Source: Spirochaetales bacterium (GTDB taxonomy: Bacteria; Spirochaetota; Spirochaetia; Sphaerochaetales; Sphaerochaetaceae). From it: a DNA stretch of 6,021 nt. Positions 6,002-6,021 of the stretch are shown piece after piece (position 1 is the stretch's first letter; the number at the start of each line of letters is the position of its first letter). Made by a program: the position numbers and the translations under genes. The notes beneath the pieces were generated by a model. That model saw only the letters and a program-made list of their open reading frames with translations. It did no database searches and was not told the origin of the DNA. Location of the stretch: assembly GCA_017962865.1 (NCBI GenBank), contig JAGCUM010000086.1, forward strand, positions 1 to 6,021. The letters run 5' to 3'.

Positions 6002-6021
6002 ATGAGACACGGATTCATCAA
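6002..6021 (+). CDS. Start of a further gene, cut by the window edge
   Basis: An ATG at 6002 is preceded by GGAG (5992-5995) with a 6-nt spacing, and six full codons follow: MRHGFI, with the next codon beginning AA. The good Shine-Dalgarno match makes a real start likely. The product cannot be identified from so little. The opening is reminiscent of glutamine-dependent NAD synthetases, which often begin with a short 'x-x-GF(I/V)(K/R)' run, but this is only a weak guess. Confidence 0.5.

Overview
The window carries one compact metabolic operon on the + strand, with a divergent LysR-type regulator on the - strand at its left edge. The operon encodes a four-subunit 2-oxoglutarate:ferredoxin oxidoreductase, in the order delta-alpha-beta-gamma (korD, korA, korB, korC). 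It is followed directly by both subunits of succinyl-CoA synthetase (sucC, sucD). Together they cover 2-oxoglutarate <-> succinyl-CoA <-> succinate. Low-potential electrons go to or come from ferredoxin, and one nucleotide triphosphate is made or spent.

The enzyme set points to an anaerobic prokaryote: an oxygen-sensitive, Fe-S and thiamine-diphosphate (TPP) oxidoreductase stands where aerobes use the lipoamide-dependent 2-oxoglutarate dehydrogenase. By eye the DNA has a mid-range G+C content, many AGA/AGG arginine and GGA glycine codons, and clear Shine-Dalgarno sites. The LysR regulator, the SD sites and the sigma70-like boxes favour a bacterium. A methanogen-like archaeon is not excluded, because such archaea also carry KorABCD and SucCD. 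I cannot name the species.

Layout: 20-967 (-) LysR regulator; 968-1103 shared regulatory region with several inverted repeats; 1104-1337 korD; 1319-2449 korA; 2451-3320 korB; 3313-3867 korC; 3864-5030 sucC; 5027-5920 sucD; 5921-6001 intergenic region with a stem-loop and a possible new promoter; 6002 onward, the first codons of another gene. The six operon genes overlap by 4 to 19 nt or are 1 nt apart, so they are almost certainly one transcript with coupled translation and matched subunit output.

The direction of flux cannot be read from DNA. In the oxidative direction (for example amino acid or glutamate fermentation) the module yields reduced ferredoxin, CO2 and ATP. In the reductive direction it fixes CO2 to make 2-oxoglutarate for glutamate. 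The adjacent LysR protein is the natural candidate regulator. I found no mobile element, CRISPR array, RNA gene or clearly new system. The parts most worth a second look are the repeat-rich divergent promoter region and the stem-loop/promoter overlap after sucD.
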